64,000 bases of DNA from Petrosia ficiformis (GCA_947044365.1 OX345639.1:663501-727500); one strand, 5' to 3'; shown: positions 1-12,775, counted from the stretch's first letter. Program-made: numbers and translations. Notes: generated by a model not told the origin, from the sequence alone.

Positions 1-250
1 AGGAGGGCTGATGCTATGTGTGACTTTAGCAAAAGACATGTAATTACTTGTGAGAAGGCATTTCTGCCACTTTGAGAGTATAATAACAAGTTTATAATTA
101 TGTATACATTCAAAATGCCAATCATACCTGCCCATATGCAATTACCACGTCACTTGTGAAATTTACTAGTTAAAGATATTATATTTATGCTAACTTAAAA
201 GTTGCAAGCAAACATTATTTATAATATTTCTTTTTTGTTCTTTTTGAAAG

Positions 251-1066
251 GTGTAACAGTTCAGAGGAGACTCTCATGTATAGAGACTCACTGGCCATAT
301 TTCCTTGGCTATGGATTTCCTTTAGCTGTCCTAACATCAACCCCTCTTTTATCTCCATTTGCCGTTGGAGGTTCCCATCTCAGACACACAGCTGGGAATA
401 TTATTTTGAGGTTAGTGTTAGAAATTATCATAGTTTTTATAATCTCCATTTCATTTAACAGTGCTTGCGTATTTGCACTCTCATTTCCATTAATGGTATT
501 AGGAGCATTCTCTGTGACTCATAGTGAACTAAGGTAAGTCTTGATAGGTCAATGTTGAAAGTAGAGTTAGAAAATACTGAGTCATTATAAATTCATGATT
601 GTTGCTATGGAAATGCAGATAAGGCACATTACACTGTTTCTAGTACTATAGTATAGCATATATATCATACTATGAATATATAATGAGCTCAGCTTCAATC
701 ACCATGCTTCTATGGTGAGTTATTAAGTTTTCATTTAACTACATTAGTATTTAGATATACATGTAATGATTGTATTGAATACAGGTATGTTTACACTGGA
801 GCAGTTTAACCAGTTATAAAACCTGTTGAAGTTTTCTCAAGTCTAGTGTAAACATACTTGAATATGTGTACCGGTTTAGGTAGTTTTGAACCAGCCCATA
901 GTAGAAATAATATAATCTTACAAGTAATATTCATTGACCTGTCTATCTCTCTGTCTCCATCTCTTTATCTCTCTACTATATATATAGCTTTAATCGTCTT
1001 CCGATCTTCAAGTTAGCAAGAATTTTATGCAACAATTTGTTTAGATTAGTTCTACCAAAAAGATAA
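251..1066 (+). CDS. EI24: EI24 homologue, 3' part (ER membrane autophagy/p53-induced protein)
   Basis: C-terminal exons of an etoposide-induced 2.4 (EI24/PIG8) homologue, a multipass ER membrane protein linked to autophagy and p53-induced growth suppression. Exons read as 251-410, 462-533 and 988-1066, with GT-AG introns. The translation starts GVTVQRRLSCIETHWPYFLG, matching the conserved EI24 block with WPYYFGFGLPLAFLT, then gives FALSFPLMVLG, a membrane segment. The last exon, read across the 533/988 junction as a serine codon, gives FNRLPIFKLARILCNNLF and stops at 1064-1066, matching the end of the family core. The 51-bp intron at 411-461 is a multiple of three and free of stops, so retention would stay in frame. 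The N-terminal exons lie upstream of the window. The family call rests on alignment from memory. Confidence 0.8.
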
Positions 1067-1268
1067 AATATTAGGTCTGATATTTATTATTTAATTATTA
1101 GTTATTAATAATATCATGAGCTCCTGATAATATTCATTGCTCATATGATTGCTCATATGATTGCCCAATATTGGCAATGACATTTTTGATAGCTTGCAAT
1201 ATCTTTTGGAGGCGTGACAGCTCTTGTTTCTGGAATCTAAGAGTGGCTTGTTTTGGTTGTTGGACAAG

Positions 1269-3116
1269 ATGAATGGGAACTCTGGATCCTGTTTGCTACT
1301 ACTCAGTATAATAATTATCGTATTGGTAGACATATTAAAAGCACAAGGTGATTACTGTTCAATGTTTATTTATACTTTTAGCTGCACATAAGAAACACTA
1401 ACTCGTATCTTCTATAGAGTCTTGTACTGCCTGTCTTCCTGGACACTTTGCTGACCAAAGTAAGAGATTTCAAATAGTTCCCTATGATAGTGTCATCTTT
1501 CTTCTAACAGACAATTCAAAGTGCTCAATGTGCTCACCAGGAGAATGTAACAGTACAAGTGAATGCACACCTTGTAAACCTGGCTACTGGAATGCACAAA
1601 CAAACCAAACCACCTGCGAGGCTTGTGATTTAGGTTCATATGCAGAACAGTGAGTTTTACCTTACTAGCATACAATTACTCATCTGTTTATAAAATAGGA
1701 TTGTATATATATAATAATTATATATATATTAATATGTCATTAACATCTGAATCTTTGTCGCAACTTTCCTCTCTGTCTGTCTCTGTCCCTCTCTGTCTAT
1801 CTCTGTCTTCTCTTGGTCATATATACTCTTATTTTCTTTCTAGTGAAGGTAGTAAAATGTGCACAGCTTGTAGTGTTGGAATGTATGCAAATGAGACAGG
1901 AATGACAACTTGTAAAAAGTGTGAACCAGGTCAAATTAGAGAAATAAATTAATTTAATTTAAAAATTCGTTTTTTTATATGTAGGATCTTCTACAAATAA
2001 AACAAGATCTTCAAACTGTGATTTGTGTGAAGTTGGACATAACCAGACAAAGCCAGGACAGAGTGAATGTAAAGAGTGTCCAATGGGATACTATTGCTCG
2101 TGAGATAACATGCTATTATGCACACAATATCAGCTTGTATAATTATATAAACACATACACACATACATAGATGCCACACAAACACACCCACACTACACAC
2201 CAACACACACATATGCATGTTTCTAAATTATAATAACTACTAATAGTTAATACATGAATGTATTAACTATTAATAGTTATTACTTATCATCTATTGAGGT
2301 ATCCACATACATATACCCACACATTATTCTCTATACTTGACTAGTGAAACTACTCGGGTTATTAGTAGCTAGTTAATACTACAATATATTGAGAAACGTG
2401 TGCATGTATGTAACAACTATTACTAGTTATCACCTATTACCTATTGAGTCGAGTATTGAGATACATTTGTGTGCATGTGTATATATATATAATATCAATT
2501 ATTACTAGTTATTACGCATGCATAGTTATACACACACAATATTAATATACTTGACTCATGAGCCCCTCCAATAGATAACTTGTAATACTTGTTAATAATC
2601 TGAATAACCAGGTTGAGACAAATCCAGAACAAATCTGGACCAGCTGGGATTTGAACCCAGGACCTTCTGATCACTAGTCAGATGCTCTATCAACTAAGCC
2701 ACTGGAGCCAGGTTGAGAAAGAGCATTTCATAGACAATGTCTACTACTTAGGTGCAGGCAACATTCAGCTGAGTGTCTCTCCTTAAGCTATTATGTCAGT
2801 TTAATAGTTGTTACATACATTCTCACACGTTTCTCAATATAAACAGTGATAATTGATACAACACACACACACACACACACACACACAAATGTTTCTCTTT
2901 ACTTGAGTACTCAATAGCTATATTAGGCAATAGGTAGTAGTAATACATACGTATACTTACATATAACTATCTATCCATCTGATAGATAGATATATATTAT
3001 GATGATAGCTATATAGTTAATTATGGTTGATAAAAGTGAGCTGCTAAATTGACATTATATAGTTGAAATAACTGTGAATACTACCAAATATTAGATAAAT
3101 AGATAAATAGATAGAG

Positions 3117-3171
<55 letters not shown>

Positions 3172-4581
3172 GTATCAAATATTGTATATATAGGGAAAAA
3201 GGTTGTACAACATGCAAGTTTTGTGCAGTGGGACATTACCAAAACAAGACAGGGCAAACAAAATGTATTTCTTGTGACATAGGTAAGCTCTTGATCTGTT
3301 GAGATGAAATTCTGATATTCCTCAATTCTTTACTCTATTTATGCTTTCTCTCATCACACGTTTTCTTTTGTAGGTACTTACGCTAATATTACTGCACAGC
3401 GTAATTGTAAACCTTGTACAAGCGGTTCAGTGTGCAAGTAAGTAGAATTTAAACATTTGTTCTTTATAAACAGATTTTTTCATTCATTTTTCAGTAATAC
3501 TGGCTGTATCAACTGTTGGGATTGTGCAAGTGGTACTGCATCAAGTAAAGGAGTGAATTGTAGCAACTGTACTTTTGGTGAGTTTGTGCATACTTATGCA
3601 AGTATCTTTTTATTTTGTAATGTGTCTTTAGGAAAATATTCTCAAGGAGGTTGGGGAGAGTGTCGAGATTGCGAGGCCGGAACATATTGCAAGTAAGCAA
3701 ACATTTGTAAATGTAAGCTCAATTTTAATGTTACTTACTATAGAGATCTTGGTTGTAAATCTTGTCAATGGTGCGAAGCTGGAAAAGAACCCGAGAATGG
3801 ATGGAGATGTATTTCTTGTTCACCAGGTAAACATTCATATCTATTAACTATTAATCCATTTGTCCATTCGTCTAATTGTCAATCTGTTGGTCCATTTGTC
3901 CATTCATTAATGCATCAATCTGTTTGTCCATTTGTCCATTCATTAAAGTATCAATTTATTTGTCCATTCATCCATTTGTCCATTTTTTAATCCATTTGTC
4001 CCATTTGTCAATTTTTCACTGTATCAACCTTTTTGTCCATTCATCCATTTGTCCATTTGTTCATTTGTCCATAGGTCATTACAAATTAGGTGATCATTCA
4101 ATGACAAATTGTAAAGCTTGTGCTAAAGGATATTTTCAGCCTAACTCAAGTCAAGCATCGTGTGAAGAATGTCCTGCAGGATTCTTTTGTCAGGTACAAC
4201 TTTCATACTTTTTATTTTTCAATAACTATCTTTCCCTTCTCTGTAATATGCTAGAATCCTGCAGCGTATCCGGTACAGTGTAATCGTAGTGAAATTTGCC
4301 CTGCTGGTTCATATAAACCTGGAAGTTGTACAACTGGAATATTTAAACCAAACAGCAAGAATACTGTAAGGCCTGTGTATAGTGTATCTCAAAGTTCTAA
4401 AGTACTATGGGAAATACTTATGTACGTATATAAAACAATAAAGTAGAATCTTCTCTATTATTTCCACAGAAATGCATCCCTACAGTTTGGCTATGGATAA
4501 CTGTGTGTGGTGTGATAGCATGTGAGTTGTTTGTATGTATAATTTTGTATGTAACTTATCAATTTATTATTATTATTATTA

Positions 4582-4620
<39 letters not shown>

Positions 4621-5116
4621 GTTTTTATTGTTCTTTTAGTTGTATTGGGAGTTCTTGGAATTGTGATTTTTATTTTACGTAGAAACATATGGTAAGTTAT
4701 CATAACTTTGCAGTCGTACAATTAATTACATAATTACAATAATTATTGTCATATTATTATGTAAGTGCATCTTGGTTTTTGGTAAGTGTTGTTTTTGTGA
4801 AGTGCTGATGGTTGTAGCTCAGTGGCCAGTTAACTGGAGACAATAAGACTGAACAAATACATACAACATAAATGAAATGTCTCTAACTTCACAATGTACA
4901 GACTGATTATAATAGACATTGACAAGAATGCTATTGTTCAATTTACTACAAATATATATATATATGTAATCCTAATTATTGCATCATCCAATGTTACATT
5001 GTTCATGTGTTATTTTTCATAGGAAACCTCACACTATGAAATCAGATAAAATCCCTCTTATTCCAAGATCAAAATCAGAGACTAAAGAACGAACTGTTGT
5101 ATATGGTGGCTTGTAA
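1269..5116 (+). CDS. Cysteine-rich single-pass membrane protein with tandem ephrin-receptor-like (GCC2/GCC3) repeats
   Basis: About fifteen exons encode a secreted-then-anchored protein. Exon 1 (from ATG 1269) has a signal peptide with core LLLLSIIIIVLVDIL. The following exons (about 1421, 1512, 1854, 1985, 3194, 3374, 3495, 3633, 3745, 4075 and 4255 onward) each carry a C-x2-C...G-x-Y unit such as CTACLPGHFADQ, CEACDLGSYAEQ and CKECPMGYYC, the pattern of Ephrin_rec_like/GCC2-GCC3 and TNFR-like cysteine repeats. Exons near 4471-4514 and 4640-4691 form one transmembrane helix followed by RRNIW. The cytoplasmic tail is short (ends TVVYGGL, stop 5114-5116). Exon phases agree throughout. No kinase or other enzymatic domain follows, so this is an adhesion or receptor-like ectodomain of unknown ligand. 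I cannot name an orthologue. Confidence 0.75.
2608..2720 (-). repeat. tRNA-derived insertion flanked by 11-bp direct repeats (SINE-like)
   Basis: The 11-mer CCAGGTTGAGA occurs at 2609-2619 and again about 100 bp downstream around 2708-2719, bracketing the tRNA-like sequence at 2637-2709 plus roughly 20-30 bp of unique tail. This arrangement, a tRNA head with short body between direct repeats, is that of a retroposed tRNA or a very short SINE. It sits in an intron of the cysteine-rich gene on the opposite strand. The repeat overlaps the tRNA 5' end by a base or two, so exact borders are uncertain. Confidence 0.5.
2637..2709 (-). tRNA. tRNA-Thr(AGU)-like gene with imperfect acceptor stem
   Basis: On the minus strand the cloverleaf is readable. 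The D stem is GCTT/GAGC (ending in one T-G pair) with loop AGTTGATA. The anticodon stem is TCTGA/TCAGA with loop CTAGTGA, giving anticodon AGT (codon ACU, Thr). The T arm is CTGGG-TTCAAAT-CCCAG, a perfect 5-bp stem. The acceptor arm pairs GCTCCAG with CTGGTCC, with mismatches at 2-71 and 3-70, and the 5' end looks one base longer than a standard tRNA-Thr. A-box and B-box regions are intact. Because of the acceptor mismatches and flanking direct repeats this may be a pseudo-tRNA or SINE head rather than a working tRNA. Confidence 0.55.
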
Positions 5117-5199
5117 TTATTATATTATATTTTTAATTTTTTATGTCTTGTAATTAATTTATTAATTATTTTGGGTGGAGTCAACTCTATCTTTTGTTG

Positions 5200-5356
5200 A
5201 TGGCTTTAAGACTCACATTTCGTTTCCAGAAGAGTTTTAGTTTATTAAAAACCTCTTCAATCTTATCAAATACTCGACAGTCTAGTTGTGTTCCTGTTGA
5301 TGATGTATTAACCAGTTTAAATGAGGAACAAATCCAGGTAAACATTTAACTATAAG

Positions 5357-5403
<47 letters not shown>

Positions 5404-7396
5404 TTATAATAATTACAATCATTAGTATTTATTATTATATAATTAAATCTTCTAATTTTTATTAAGTTAAGAGATACTGTGAGAAGTTTCTGTGATAAAG
5501 AGTTAACCCCTTATGCAGACGAGATCGATCGCAATAATGAATTTCCTCAATTAAGAGTGAGTGGGTGTGTCTAGATATCAACGGATCAATGGATGTTATT
5601 TATAATCCTTATTAGGAATTTTGGAAGAAGTTGGGTTCTCTTGGATTATTGGGAATAACAACTCCAGGTATATTATGAAGATTTTTTTACTCTGTCTCTC
5701 TAGCTACCTCACTCTATTTGTCTATGTCTGTCTACCTCTCTCTCTATTTGTCTATGTCTGTCTACCTCACTCTCTCTTTGTCTATGTCTATCTACCTCAC
5801 TCTCTATTTGTCTATGTCTATCTACCTCTCTCTCTTGACCACATAGAAAAATATGGAGGTGCTGGTATGGGATATTTAGAGCACTGTATTGCAATGGAGG
5901 AGATATCTCGAGCTAGTGCTTCTATTGGTTTGAGCTATGGAGCACACTCAAATCTTTGTGTGAACCAGATTGTTAGGAATGGAACTGAAGAACAGAAACA
6001 TAAATATTTACCAAAAGTATGAAGACTTTAAACAAGGCCCTTTATAACTTGCAATTGCTCTCGCTCTCTCTCCTTTTCTCTCTTTCTTTTGTTACATACA
6101 CGCTAGCTGATAAATGGTGAACAAATCGGTGCACTGGCTATGAGTGAAGTAAATGCTGGGTCGGATGTTGTCTCTATGGAACTCAGAGCTGATAAACAAG
6201 GTCTGATGATTAGATGATACTTAACTATATCCTTCTCCTCCTTCTTCTCCTCCTCCTCTTCCTGTCAGGTGATTACTACATACTAAACGGTAGTAAGTTT
6301 TGGATTACTAATGGACCAGATGCAGATGTGCTTGTAGTGTATGCTAAAACTGACCCAAGTGAAAAGGAACATGGAATCACCACATTTCTTATTGAAAAGG
6401 TTAATTGTAGTACTTGAAAATAATTATAACATATAATTATATATGTTATATATACCATTAATCTCTCCATCCATTTACCTATGTATCCATCAATCTATCT
6501 ATCTTTCTATCTAACTAGCTATCTATCTATCCATCTATTGATCAATCCATTCATTCATTCGTCCATTCGTCCATCAGTGTATATTATAACACATATAGAA
6601 TATGGATGGTTTTAGCACTGGTCTAAAACTTGATAAACTTGGAATGAGAGGTTCAAACACTGGTGAACTAATTTTTGATAACTGTAAAGTACCAGGTCAG
6701 TTAGTTTCTCTTTTTTCTTATACTAGAACACAATTCTTCATTTCTTCCTCTTACAGCTACCAATATAGTTGGTGAAATAAATAAAGGAGTATATGTATTG
6801 ATGAGTGGACTTGACTTTGAGAGATGTGTTCTTGCAGCTGGTTCTGTTGGAATAATGCAAGCTTGTGTAGACACTGCGTTTCCATATATGCACATTAGAA
6901 AACAGTTTGGAGACAAAATTGGACATTTTCAACTGCTCCAAGGGAAAATGGCCGACATGTACACACGTATGAGTGCCTGTCGAAGTTATGTATATGCTGT
7001 TGCCAGGTCATGTGATAGTGGTAATGCATCAAGTAAAGATTGTGCAGGTGCTATTTTATATGCTGCAGAAAATGCCACACAAGTAGCTTTAGATGCTATT
7101 CAATGTTTAGGTAAGTTATAAATTATGATTGATTAGCTGTTGCACTCCACCTCAAACTCATACATACGTGATCCCATTCTTTGGTTTCAATCCCATGCTT
7201 TGGTCTCAATCCCATGTTTCAGCCTCAATTCTTATAAACTAATATTTCAATTTTTCTAGGTGGCAATGGATATATTAATGACTACCCAACAGGACGATAT
7301 TTACGAGATGCTAAGCTGTACGAGATAGGAGCCGGTACAAGTGAAATTAGAAGATGGTTACTTGGTAGATACTTCAATGCCATGTTCCGAGATTAA
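5200..7396 (+). CDS. IVD: Isovaleryl-CoA dehydrogenase, mitochondrial
   Basis: FAD-dependent acyl-CoA dehydrogenase of leucine breakdown: isovaleryl-CoA to 3-methylcrotonyl-CoA, in the mitochondrial matrix, electrons passing to ETF. Exons: 5200-5337, 5467-5556, 5616-5667, 5847-6016, 6107-6200, 6269-6399, 6599-6695, 6757-7110, 7260-7396. The start gives an Arg/Ser-rich presequence ([13 protein letters not shown]). Family signatures follow: [36 protein letters not shown] and [26 protein letters not shown] holds the glutamate that acts as catalytic base in IVD, at a position different from most acyl-CoA dehydrogenases, which supports IVD over SCAD/MCAD. The C-terminus has [20 protein letters not shown] and [11 protein letters not shown]. 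Length is about that of human IVD. An AATAAA lies at about 7419. Confidence 0.95.
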
Positions 7397-7568
7397 TTTA
7401 AAATATACTACATTTTTCAATAAATAAAATTATAATAATTATAATACATAGACCTATATTATATATAAATTATATATAAATTATATATAATTGTTATTTT
7501 TAAAATTAAAAATTAATTATGTTCATTGTTGGGTGTGTTCAATTCGTAACCAAGGAACTAACTAAATC

Positions 7569-10500
7569 ATGGAAGTGGACAGTACAGCTGTCTTTGAAGA
7601 AGACAGTACTCAAAACATAGAGAACAATGGAATGATTATAGACATACAAAACAGAAAGGGTTAGGACTATGTTTGTTATTTAGTTTATTATTAATTTTGT
7701 TATTTTACAGTGCACTTTTTAAATATGTTATTTGAATTTTAGAGTCAACACGACCTCATCAGCAATTATTAAAGAGGATATCAAGATGGTGGATGTATCA
7801 AGAACTACGTGTGTTGTTCAGTCTTGCATTTCCTATTGTAAGTGCATTATTAAGTTATAAATGATTTTAGATGTTCATTTTATTTATAGACATTAACTCT
7901 GATACTTCAACAACTTATTCTATTTGTGTCACTAATATTAGTTGGTCGTATTACCCGTAGTAATGAATCTCTGGAGTTAGATACTGCTGGTAATATATTT
8001 ATGTATATCTTATGTGATATGATGAGTGCTATATTGGGTTTATAATCACCAAACCCGAGGGAAGTAGGCCTGAGGGTGAGGTCATTATCAGCCTGATATT
8101 GCATAAGCGGGCATGTCATAACTAATATATTTTCTGCACTTCAAAGCTTTTTGGCTACACTATAAATTTGTTTCCACAGGACATGTATCACAAACTGCGG
8201 TGAAACTATCATAGTTATCCCTTTATAAGGTTGTAATTTTACAACTTCCTGCCAGAGAATTAATAGAATACTAAATTAAACCACAAATCACTGGATCTTG
8301 GATGTACCACACCCCAAATTACTGTAGATTATGAGGGTATACCAATGTGGTGGTGGCAACGGCATGTCAGCATTCTATTGTCCAAAACACCCACGCTTTG
8401 TTGGATGTGGTCAGGCGGTGCTTTGAGTCAAGTGTTTGCCCTTTGATGTTACTTTGAAGTTAGTTTAGGGTAAAAAACAGGAGATTAGAACAGCATGTTG
8501 ATGTATGTGTGATGTATAGACTTGCTCTCTAGCTAGTTCTAGTGGGAGAGAAAAGGATGTTGGGAGAACAAATGAAAAAACGGCATTCACTTGCAGACTT
8601 GGGTGGGTGCTGCATGTGTTTGTAATAATTGTTGAGCAAGGTTGAGGTGACTGTTAGATTGCTCCAATAGGTCCAGAAAGTTGCAAAGAACCTGCATTCA
8701 GTTGCAGCAAAAGCTTTGCTGCGATGCTGAGCCACATCTCACACTAAGTATAATATTATGCATGATCAAGGCTGGTGTGGTTATAATAATTCGAATATGT
8801 CTCTGGTACGAAATTGAAAGAGTTATGTTGTGGTCAAAAGCTTTGAAGTCATGACATATATAATTATATATCTATTTCATTCTATGTTCATCTATTTATG
8901 CATCCACACACCATGCATCAATCTATTTGCCTATCTATGTTAGCATCTGTTTATTTCTACATATTATTACATCTATCTATCTATTTATCTATCCGTCTAT
9001 CTACTTGTCTGATGTACTTGACAATCAGCATTAGGGAATTCAGTGAGTTTAATAAAATAATGTATATAATAATTGTATTTATTGTTTAATACTCTTGTTA
9101 GTATGTTAATATTACTGGTTTAGCAATAGGTCTTGGATTATCAACAGCTGCAGAAACACTGTGTGCTCAAGTAAGTGTGTTTAAATTCTTGATATATCAT
9201 GTGATACTGTATTATATTATATCTATTAGACATATGGATTTCAGAATTATAAACGTGTTGGAGTAATATTTCAACGAGGTATTTATTATGTTAGTCAGTA
9301 GTTGTCGGTACTTTTATATTCCTCAATCTATCCTCAATCTATTTCCTTCAGGTTTACTGATATTGCTGTTTGTATCATTATTTGTATTCTGTTTTTGGCT
9401 TAACACAGAATCTATTTTACTTCTCATACAACAAAAACCATGTGTAGCAAAGTACGTATGTGACTATAAATAATTATAGCAGCATTTGTTAAAGTGTCTG
9501 TTTCATTATAATTATTAGATACACTAGTACATATGTACAGATATATATTTTAGCCTTACCTGTGAGTTATTGATAGTTATTATTATAGTACTATTATTAT
9601 TATGATTCTTGCTAATATAGCCACTTATTCTTTATGTGATGTTACAAAAATATTTACAATCACAGGTGAACTGAATTTCTATCTATCTCTCTGTGACTTG
9701 TCATTAACCTATTACTTTCTATCTCAGGGTATTGTCTGGCCGTTCATTATTGCTGGAGTGTTGACAAATATTATTAATGTAATATTTCATGCAATATTTT
9801 TATTTGCTCTTGACTTGGGAGTGAAGTAAGTATATATTTTATTATTTTGTGTGTACATTTTATTTCATGTATTTAGTGGTGCAGCAGCTGCTTTAGTGAT
9901 TACTAACTACTTCCAACCAGCTATTATTATTATTTATGTGAAGGCAAGAAAATTACACAAGAAAACATGGGGAGGTATATATGTTCATTACTAACTGTCA
10001 AATTATATATCTCTGATGAAAGGCTGGAGTTGGGAGAGTCTTGAAGAATGGGGCCAATTCCTGAAACTTGGTATTCCTGGAATGATCATGCTATGTTTGG
10101 ATTGGGTCAGCTTTGAGATTTCAGCTTTTGTACTTGGATCAATTAACGAAGTTGAACTTGCTATTAATGGAATACTCATTAACTACCTCTCATTTTGTTT
10201 TATGGTTAGTGAAAAATTGTTGCAGTTTTTATTCATTCTTTCTTCCTCCTGTACATAGATTCCTTTAGGTATATCTATTGCAGCTTCAGTACGTGTTGGG
10301 AATGAACTTGGAGCTGGTAATCCAGTGGGTGCTAAAAGAGCAGCTTATATTAGTATTGGAGTAATAAGTTAGTTTTTAGTTTAGTTACACTATTTAGTGA
10401 ATTTTGAATACTTTTATTTCTCTCTGATAGTTGTCATTGCAGTGATTTCAGTTGCACTACTTCAAGGATTAAAAGATGTATTAGCTGATCTTTATAATGC

Positions 10501-11473
10501 AGAAGAGTAAGTTGTTATATTATATCATTTGATAGTATTTTTTATTCTCTTGCATGCAGTGAAGTTAAAAGAAGAATACAACCTGTTATTGATGTTGTTT
10601 GCGGTGTTTTATTTACAGATCAACTTCAAGTAAGTCATAATTTTGCTACACATTTTTTTCCTTTTTACTTCATTCCCCTTTCTCATTCTTTCTTTCTCTC
10701 TTCTCTCTATCTCTCTCTGCTCTTTCTAGGGAGTTATTTCAGGAATTCTAAGAGGAGCTGGACATCAACTACGTGGTGCTGTGATAAATTTTATTGCATT
10801 TTACATTGTTGGCTTGCCTATTGGTATATCACTAGCACTTGTAGCTGATTTACGATCTCTTGGTATATGGCTAGGACTTCTTTGTGCTAGCGTTACTCAA
10901 TGTGTTGGTATGTGTATTGCATTGTTTGTGATGAACTGGAAGAAGGAGTCAGAAAAGGCAATGAAAAGAGGAGAAGGAAAATCAACAAAAGAAGAGGAAC
11001 TAGATTCATTTAGTGATAACAGTGAACAGATAGTTTTAAGAGGATATGGTCCATTATCATTTGAAGAAGAAGAGGAGATGAGAGAACCCATAGAATGTGA
11101 TGTTGATAATGAAAATCCTCAGGCAAATGAAGAGGTAGTTGCAGAAGCTCTACAGCATGATGATGATGATGGTGATGGTTTGTCTTCAGATGAGATGCAA
11201 TTAGTTAAGTCTCATGATAATGGGAAGTATATTTCACTTCGATTTAAATCTCGTTTGAAACTAGTTCTTTGTCATAGTTCATTACTGTTAACTGCAGTCC
11301 TGTGTGTGATTGTTGCTGGAATTATTAGTCAGTTTCATCCTCCTGATAATATTATTAATGGTAATTATTCTGAATGTTCAGAGATATTCAATGAAACAGG
11401 ACCAATAATTTATCCATCATCTATTATTATTCCATCAGTCAGTGTATCATCTACACCACTACCAATAATTTAA
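7569..11473 (+). CDS. MATE-family multidrug/toxin extrusion transporter, paralogue A
   Basis: SLC47-like H+/organic-cation antiporter. Sixteen exons: 7569-7659, 7743-7837, 7890-7989, 9029-9042 (14-nt microexon), 9102-9170, 9230-9278, 9352-9451, 9519-9561, 9621-9665, 9728-9825, 9877-9974, 10023-10204, 10259-10367, 10431-10506, 10560-10629, 10730-11473. Recognisable blocks are ITGLAIGLGLSTAAETLCAQ, QNYKRVGVIFQRG, WSWESLEEWGQFLKLGIPG, ASVRVGNELGAGNPVGAKRA and GILRGAGHQLRGA. A long acidic loop (SFEEEEEMREP, HDDDDGDG) leads to a thirteenth helix (LLLTAVLCVIVAGIISQF) and a Ser/Pro tail. In TM7 the sequence is MLCLDWVSFE, an Asp where animal MATE1 has Glu (E273 by human numbering from memory). It is in tandem with paralogue B, probably a recent duplicate. 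Confidence 0.9.
9029..9042 (+). other. 14-nt microexon of MATE paralogue A
   Basis: Flanked by CAG and GTGAGT; with the preceding phase-1 G it encodes ALGNS, joining the DTA(G) exon to the YVNITGLAIG exon. Without it the reading frame is lost. Counterparts of identical length are at 12812-12825 and, on the minus strand, 18380-18393. Confidence 0.8.
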
Positions 11474-12236
11474 TCATGTTATGAATATCTGTGTTGTATT
11501 TATTTATCATTTCCAACATTATTAAATGGAGATTATTAATGAAAACTAGTGCATAATGCTGCGCAGAGTCTGTGGTTATCTCTTAATAGGCATTTGTGGC
11601 TATTTAAATGAGAGTGTAGAGCAGTTCATTTGAAACAAGGTATATAGAGAAAAAAGTATCCCTATGACTGCTTTGTGGTGTCCATCATTCAGTAATCATG
11701 GCTAACTTTATGATGCCTGAAACACATCAGCCTATTATAGTTATTATTTTGATTATCTACTCTGTTTACCTTTTAAAGAACCTTGTAGAACTTGTAGAAT
11801 ATATTTCAGGTAGAATAGCTAGCTATTAGTTCCAGTTTCTACGTAAACTACACAGCTTTCTTTCTGCTGGTCTGTAGAGCTTGATCGCGCGTTCTTTTAC
11901 GCGCCACGCCCATTAATTGACCGAGCCCCCGGGAATGATGTAACTTCCTTAACTACGTATACAACGCATACTCGCGTAAGTGGACACAAGAATATATATA
12001 TAATAATTATTATTATATATAACATACATCGAACCCGTGGGAAAGCAATCATAGGGATGGCCCTGCGGGCCATAAAAATTATCATGATCAGAAATTGACA
12101 ATACAACTTTAAAAAAGAAGACTGCATCCATGGGACCACAATAATACTAAGCCGCCCACCATCTTAACGAACCACGACACGTCACAAAGGTGACAATTTT
12201 CATTTTGTGTATCTGGGCTATTGAAGAGAAGCTACC
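11474..12236. other. Intergenic stretch between MATE A and MATE B
   Basis: No coding sequence seen. The first ~170 bp is AT-rich 3' flank of MATE A, then a 430-bp MITE occupies 11646-12074. The remaining ~160 bp (GC-richer, with CACGACACGTCACAAAGGTG near 12172) is the likely promoter/5' UTR of MATE B and does not resemble the sequence upstream of MATE A, so the tandem duplication breaks close to the start codon. Confidence 0.5.
11646..12074 (+). mobile_element. MITE family 1, copy 1 (~430 bp)
   Basis: Starts with GAGAAAAAAGTATCCCTATG and ends with AAAGCAATCATAGGGATGGC. The inner ends ATCCCTATGACTGCTTT and AAAGCAATCATAGGGAT are inverted repeats of each other. Internal marks shared by all copies are TTAATTGACCGAGCCCC, CTTCCTTAACTACGTATAC and a (TA)n tract. 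Other copies lie at 23899-24303, 43756-43899 (internally deleted) and 47412-47850 (inverted). No ORF; non-autonomous. A target-site duplication could not be assigned. Confidence 0.75.
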
Positions 12237-12742
12237 ATGGAAGTGGACAGTACAGCTGTCTTTGAAGAAGACAGTACTCAAAACATTGAGAACAATGGAA
12301 TGATTATAGAGATACAAAACAGAAAAGGTTAGGACTATGTTTGTTATTTAGTTTATTATTAATTTTGTTATTTTACAGTGCACTTTTTAAATATGTTATT
12401 TGAATTTTAGAGTCAACACGACCTCATCAGCAATTATTAAAGAGGATATCAAGATGGTGGATGTATCAAGAACTACGTGTGTTGTTCAGTCTTGCATTTC
12501 CTATTGTAAGTGCGTTATTATTTGTTATAAATGATTTTAGATGTTCATTTTATTTATAGACATTAACTCTGGTACTTCAACAACTTATTCTATTTGTGTC
12601 ACTAATATTAGTTGGTCGTATTACCCGTAGTAATGAATCTCTGGAGTTAGATACTGCTGGTAATATAATCAATTGTGTGTGCTAAGACATAGCTGATCAA
12701 TCTAGCTACCATATCTTTAACAATCTATTGATTATCTATCAT

Positions 12743-12775
<33 letters not shown>

